A stretch of 8,372 nucleotides of DNA from RGIG5612 sp045604025 (GTDB lineage: Bacteria; Bacillota; Clostridia; Lachnospirales; Lachnospiraceae): NCBI GenBank assembly GCA_045604025.1, contig JAZUNG010000215.1:1-8372 (forward strand), written 5' to 3'. Positions 6,122 to 8,372 of this stretch are shown here, piece after piece. Both the position numbers and the translations under genes were made by a program. Under the pieces are notes generated by a model, which was given only the letters and a program-made list of their open reading frames with translations, was not told the DNA's origin and did no database searches. Each line of letters opens with the position of its first letter. The stretch's first letter is position 1.

Positions 6122-6222
6122 GTATAGGAGGAACTGGGGCGGCATTTCCCATGCAGCTGATGCTATCAGCGAGTAATATTAAGGATGGCCGCATCAGAAT
6201 ACATTATCAAGAGGGGATAAAA

Positions 6223-6849
6223 ATGAACAAGGACTATATTATCCGTCCGGAGCGGGCAGACGACTTCAGGGCGGTTGAACATCTGGTGCGCGAATCATTC
6301 TGGAACGTGTACCGCCCGGGCTGCAGTGAGCACTATGTGATCCATGTGCTGCGTGATTATCCGGCTTTCGTGAAGGAACTGGACTTTGTTATGGAGTAGG
6401 GAGGCCGACTGATCGGCCAGAACATGTTCATGCGGACCATCATTGAAGCCGACGACGGCAGAGTGATAGACGTGCTGACCATGGGGCCTATCTGCATCAC
6501 GCCCGAGCTGAAGCGTCAGGGTTACGGTAAGGCTCTGCTGGACTATTCGCTGGAGAGGGCTGCCGAGCTGGGTTACGGCGCGGTGCTATTTGAGGGTAAT
6601 ATCAGATTCTACGGCAATTGCGGCTTCGACTACGCCAGCAGGTTCGGAATCAGATACCACGACCTGCCGGAGGGTGCGGACTCGTCGTTCTTTCTGGGCA
6701 GGGAGCTGATCCCGGGCTATCTGGATGATGTTACCGGCGTGTACCAGACGCCCGCGGGCTACTATGTGGACGACGCAGATGTGGAAATGTTTGACCGGGA
6801 CTTCCCGCCCAAGCAGAAACTGAAACTCCCCGGTCAGATATTCTCGTAA
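6223..6849 (+). pseudogene. GNAT acetyltransferase interrupted by one in-frame TAG
   Basis: The frame starts at ATG 6223 (AGAGGGG at 6210-6216) with MNKDYIIRPERADDFRAVEH, runs 58 codons, meets TAG at 6397-6399, then continues in the same frame to TAA at 6847-6849. Without the stop it would be a 208-residue YhbS-like acetyltransferase. The flanking sequence ELDFVME-stop-GGRLIGQNMFM is the normal second and third strand of this family, so only one codon is damaged, probably a former AAG, GAG or CAG. Downstream the cofactor loop K97-R-Q-G-Y-G102 and the NCGFDYASRFGI segment are intact. A GGAGG at the stop (6400-6404) and ATGs at 6424 and 6430 could allow re-initiation of a fragment lacking the first strands. 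Low decay elsewhere points to a recent mutation, suppression, or a sequencing error. Confidence 0.75.
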
Positions 6850-6852
6850 TAC

Positions 6853-7797
6853 ATGACAGCTGTTATTTATTTATTGATCGCAATACTGAGCAGTGCCTCG
6901 ATGGCGATTGTCCTGAAGATCTTCCGCGAGCAGAAGGGCAACCGCTATGGTATTCTGCTGGGCAATTACATCACCTGCGTGATCCTGTCGTTTGTCATGC
7001 TGCCGGAAAAGGCCGGCTTCTGGCGGGCGGAAGGAACCACGTGGCTGTGCGGGACTATCGCAGGCGTACTGTTCGTGGCAGGTCTGGTTACGATGCAGGG
7101 GAGCATCCGCAGAAACGGTGCCATCCTGACGTCGGCATTTGCGAGGCTGGGCATCATCGTGCCGCTCATCATCAGTATCCTGTTCTTTGGCGAGCGTGTC
7201 CGCGTCCTGCAGATAATAGGAATAGTGATCGTGCTGGCAGCATTCTGGCTGATCAGCCTGGACGGAGGAACGCAGGATCGGGAGACAGCAGGTTCTGCGG
7301 AGACAACAGCTCAGGTGGCAGAGGCGGAATCTGCGCAGGGGCAGAGCAGTGCACCAGCATCGCATGGCCTCCGCGTCTTTCTGTTACTGCTGCTGGCCGT
7401 ATTGCTGGCATGCGGCAGTGCGGATGCGATGGCAAAAGTATTTGAGCAGGTGGGCGAGCGCGCCGACGATGGCAAATACTTCCTGATACTGTTCCTGACA
7501 GCTGCAGTTCTGGCAACAGCGCTGCTGTTTATAGAGCGCACCAGGATAGGGAAACGCGTCATCTGGAAGGAATTCGCAGCCGGCATCCTGGTAGGTATCC
7601 CCAACTATTTCTCCTCGGCGCTCTTGCTCAGTGCGTTGAAAGGCCTCCCGGCGTTCATGGTGTACCCGAGCTTCTCAGCTGGCACGGTTCTGCTCGTAAC
7701 TCTCGTGGGAACGCTGGTGTTCAGGGAGAGACCGGGTGTCAGAGCATGGATTGGCCTCGGACTCATTGCTGCCGCCCTGGTGCTGCTGAACATCTGA
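6853..7797 (+). CDS. EamA/DMT-superfamily membrane transporter
   Basis: A 314-residue inner-membrane protein with ten predicted helices in two five-helix halves, the EamA arrangement typical of drug/metabolite transporters and exporters of amino acids or related small molecules. Helices lie near 3-22, 33-50, 62-80, 88-112, 118-136, then 173-193, 208-227, 240-260, 264-290 and 296-313. Both halves show the family's end-of-helix pattern: F-G-E-R-V (112-116) and F-R-E-R-P (290-294). The halves are joined by an unusually long polar Ala/Glu/Ser linker (138-171). The start lies three bases after the preceding GNAT stop and lacks a ribosome binding site, so translation is probably coupled to that gene; the TAG there could lower its expression. 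The substrate cannot be told from sequence. Confidence 0.85.
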   Translation: MTAVIYLLIAILSSASMAIVLKIFREQKGNRYGILLGNYITCVILSFVMLPEKAGFWRAEGTTWLCGTIAGVLFVAGLVTMQGSIRRNGAILTSAFARLGIIVPLIISILFFGERVRVLQIIGIVIVLAAFWLISLDGGTQDRETAGSAETTAQVAEAESAQGQSSAPASHGLRVFLLLLLAVLLACGSADAMAKVFEQVGERADDGKYFLILFLTAAVLATALLFIERTRIGKRVIWKEFAAGILVGIPNYFSSALLLSALKGLPAFMVYPSFSAGTVLLVTLVGTLVFRERPGVRAWIGLGLIAAALVLLNI

Positions 7798-7884
7798 CGC
7801 CTCCGCAACAGACGTTGTCACGCGGGCTGGCCAAGTCTTATGGAACATCTGATACCCTTGCAACTGTTCGCGCATAATCAACCG

Positions 7885-7893
7885 TGATATAAT
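7885..7893 (+). promoter_or_regulatory. Extended -10 promoter of the small membrane protein gene
   Basis: TGATATAAT gives a perfect -10 hexamer (7888-7893) preceded by the TG of an extended -10 element. The -35 position around 7865-7870 (TGTTCG) is poor, which extended -10 promoters tolerate; TTGCAA at 7858-7863 is too far away (24-base spacer). Transcription would start near 7900, giving a leader of about 150 bases that contains the 30-bp repeats. Confidence 0.6.
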
Positions 7894-7930
7894 ATTTCAT
7901 AAAGAGATTCCGTGCAGACATGTGCTACAT

Positions 7931-8040
7931 GGAAGTTCGACAGAAGACTCCGCTCCAAACACGCGGACGACAGAAACCTCCGCATGAAACTTGCGGATAA
8001 CAGAAGCCTCTGATCCAAACGTGCGGATGACAGAACAAAG
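7931..8040. repeat. 30-bp imperfect tandem repeat, three full copies plus ends
   Basis: Full units occupy 7941-7970, 7971-8000 and 8001-8030. Each begins CAGAA, has CCAAAC or TGAAAC in the middle and ends in GCGGAYGA or GCGGATAA. Units one and three match at 24 of 30 bases. Partial units lie at 7931-7940 and 8031-8035. The period is exactly ten codons, and the minus-strand frame stays open across it with a repeated C-x-P-x-V pattern, but I see no start signal supporting that frame. On the plus strand ATG 7929 opens only 23 codons, ending at 8000. The array fills most of the presumed 5' leader of the next gene. Confidence 0.75.
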
Positions 8041-8051
8041 GACATACAGAC

Positions 8052-8294
8052 ATGTTGAAAAACATCAAACGCAAGGCCGCTGTAGCGGCGATCATACTGA
8101 TACTGACTTTTGTATTCGTGCCGTGTACCATATATGCAGACAGCCTGCAGAGCAGCGGTCCGCTGATCGCGACTTACGAAGGAGAAGACGACGCTGAGGA
8201 CTTCCAGAAAATGAGTTTCCTGCCGCCCATCCTGATCGTTCTGGGCGTGATCGTGGTCGGAGGCTTCGGTGTCTGGCTGCTCCGTCGGAGGTAG
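8052..8294 (+). CDS. Small exported, membrane-anchored protein, function unknown
   Basis: An 80-residue protein. Residues 1-29 form a signal peptide: basic KNIKRK, a hydrophobic core AAVAAIILILTFVFV, and a likely signal peptidase I site after TIYA (29/30). A short acidic exposed segment (about 30-54, with EGEDDAED at 43-50) leads to a second membrane span (58-77) ending in Arg-Arg-Arg, the layout of a C-terminal stop-transfer anchor. There is no LPxTG motif, so sortase attachment is not expected. If cleaved, the mature protein would be about 50 residues with its acidic part outside and its arginines inside. AAAGGA at 8036-8041 lies ten bases before ATG 8052. I do not recognise a family. It could be the first gene of an operon continuing to the right. 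Confidence 0.7.
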   Translation: MLKNIKRKAAVAAIILILTFVFVPCTIYADSLQSSGPLIATYEGEDDAEDFQKMSFLPPILIVLGVIVVGGFGVWLLRRR

Positions 8295-8364
8295 GCGCAG
8301 CAGGTGAGAAGCATCTCATCACAGGATCGCGGCTCGGCTCATACTGGGCAAATGACACTGATAT

Positions 8365-8370
8365 GAGGGG
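8365..8370 (+). promoter_or_regulatory. Possible ribosome binding site for a gene beyond the right edge
   Basis: GAGGGG sits two bases from the window end, with no start codon visible. The 70 bases between it and the small membrane protein show no terminator, so a co-transcribed gene may follow. This rests on a six-base match only. Confidence 0.25.
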
Positions 8371-8372
8371 AA

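Noticed and set aside
6151..6222. Earlier start at ATG 6151 for the interrupted GNAT
   Set aside because: The AGGAGG at 6126-6131 is 19 bases away, too far, and the extra 24 residues do not resemble a GNAT N-terminus; ATG 6223 has its own site at 6210-6216.
7041..7445. 134-codon plus-strand frame inside the transporter gene
   Set aside because: It overlaps the ten-helix transporter in another frame and has an Arg/Gly-rich composition without motifs.
7925..8131. 68-codon minus-strand frame with a C-x-P-x-V ten-residue repeat
   Set aside because: The periodicity follows automatically from a 30-bp DNA repeat; the frame overlaps the start of a better-supported gene and no ribosome binding site was seen.

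Overview
The window looks like a chromosomal accessory stretch from a moderately GC-rich member of the Clostridia, possibly a gut or rumen Lachnospiraceae/Eubacteriales relative. This rests on strong AGGAGG-type ribosome binding sites, TATAAT boxes, many zinc-ribbon/GNAT/macrodomain genes of firmicute flavour, and an IS256-type transposase start at the left edge. Genes end with TAA, TAG and TGA alike, so the ordinary bacterial code applies. No rRNA, tRNA, CRISPR array or phage structural gene is visible.

Layout. Positions 1-141 hold the end of an IS256-like element whose transposase reads leftward out of the window. Positions 142-457 carry no gene but contain an old degenerate tandem array (period about 41 bp). 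A macrodomain (ADP-ribose-type hydrolase fold) gene follows (458-985), then a remnant of a nitroreductase whose middle is missing (1091-1300) and a hairpin resembling a terminator (1321-1372).

The centre is a three-gene block with small gaps (1502-5962). It has a 1132-residue membrane protein with an N-terminal zinc ribbon, about seven membrane spans, an exported acidic region, a glycine-rich segment and a charged/alanine-rich tail. Next come a 162-residue protein with a C-terminal zinc ribbon and a GNAT acetyltransferase. The first two have no function I recognise. Their shared zinc-ribbon modules at opposite ends, and their adjacency, suggest they work together; this is the most likely place for something undescribed.

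After a REP-like palindrome (5963-6049) and a hairpin enclosing a TATAAT box (6078-6121) comes a second GNAT gene interrupted by one in-frame TAG. It is followed closely by a ten-helix EamA/DMT-type transporter (6853-7797). The right end has an extended -10 promoter, a 30-bp tandem repeat inside the presumed 5' leader, and an 80-residue protein with a signal peptide and a C-terminal membrane anchor (8052-8294).

Overall the region mixes intact small-molecule or stress-type enzymes with decaying genes (deleted nitroreductase, amber-interrupted GNAT) and several repeat types, which fits a locus undergoing turnover.
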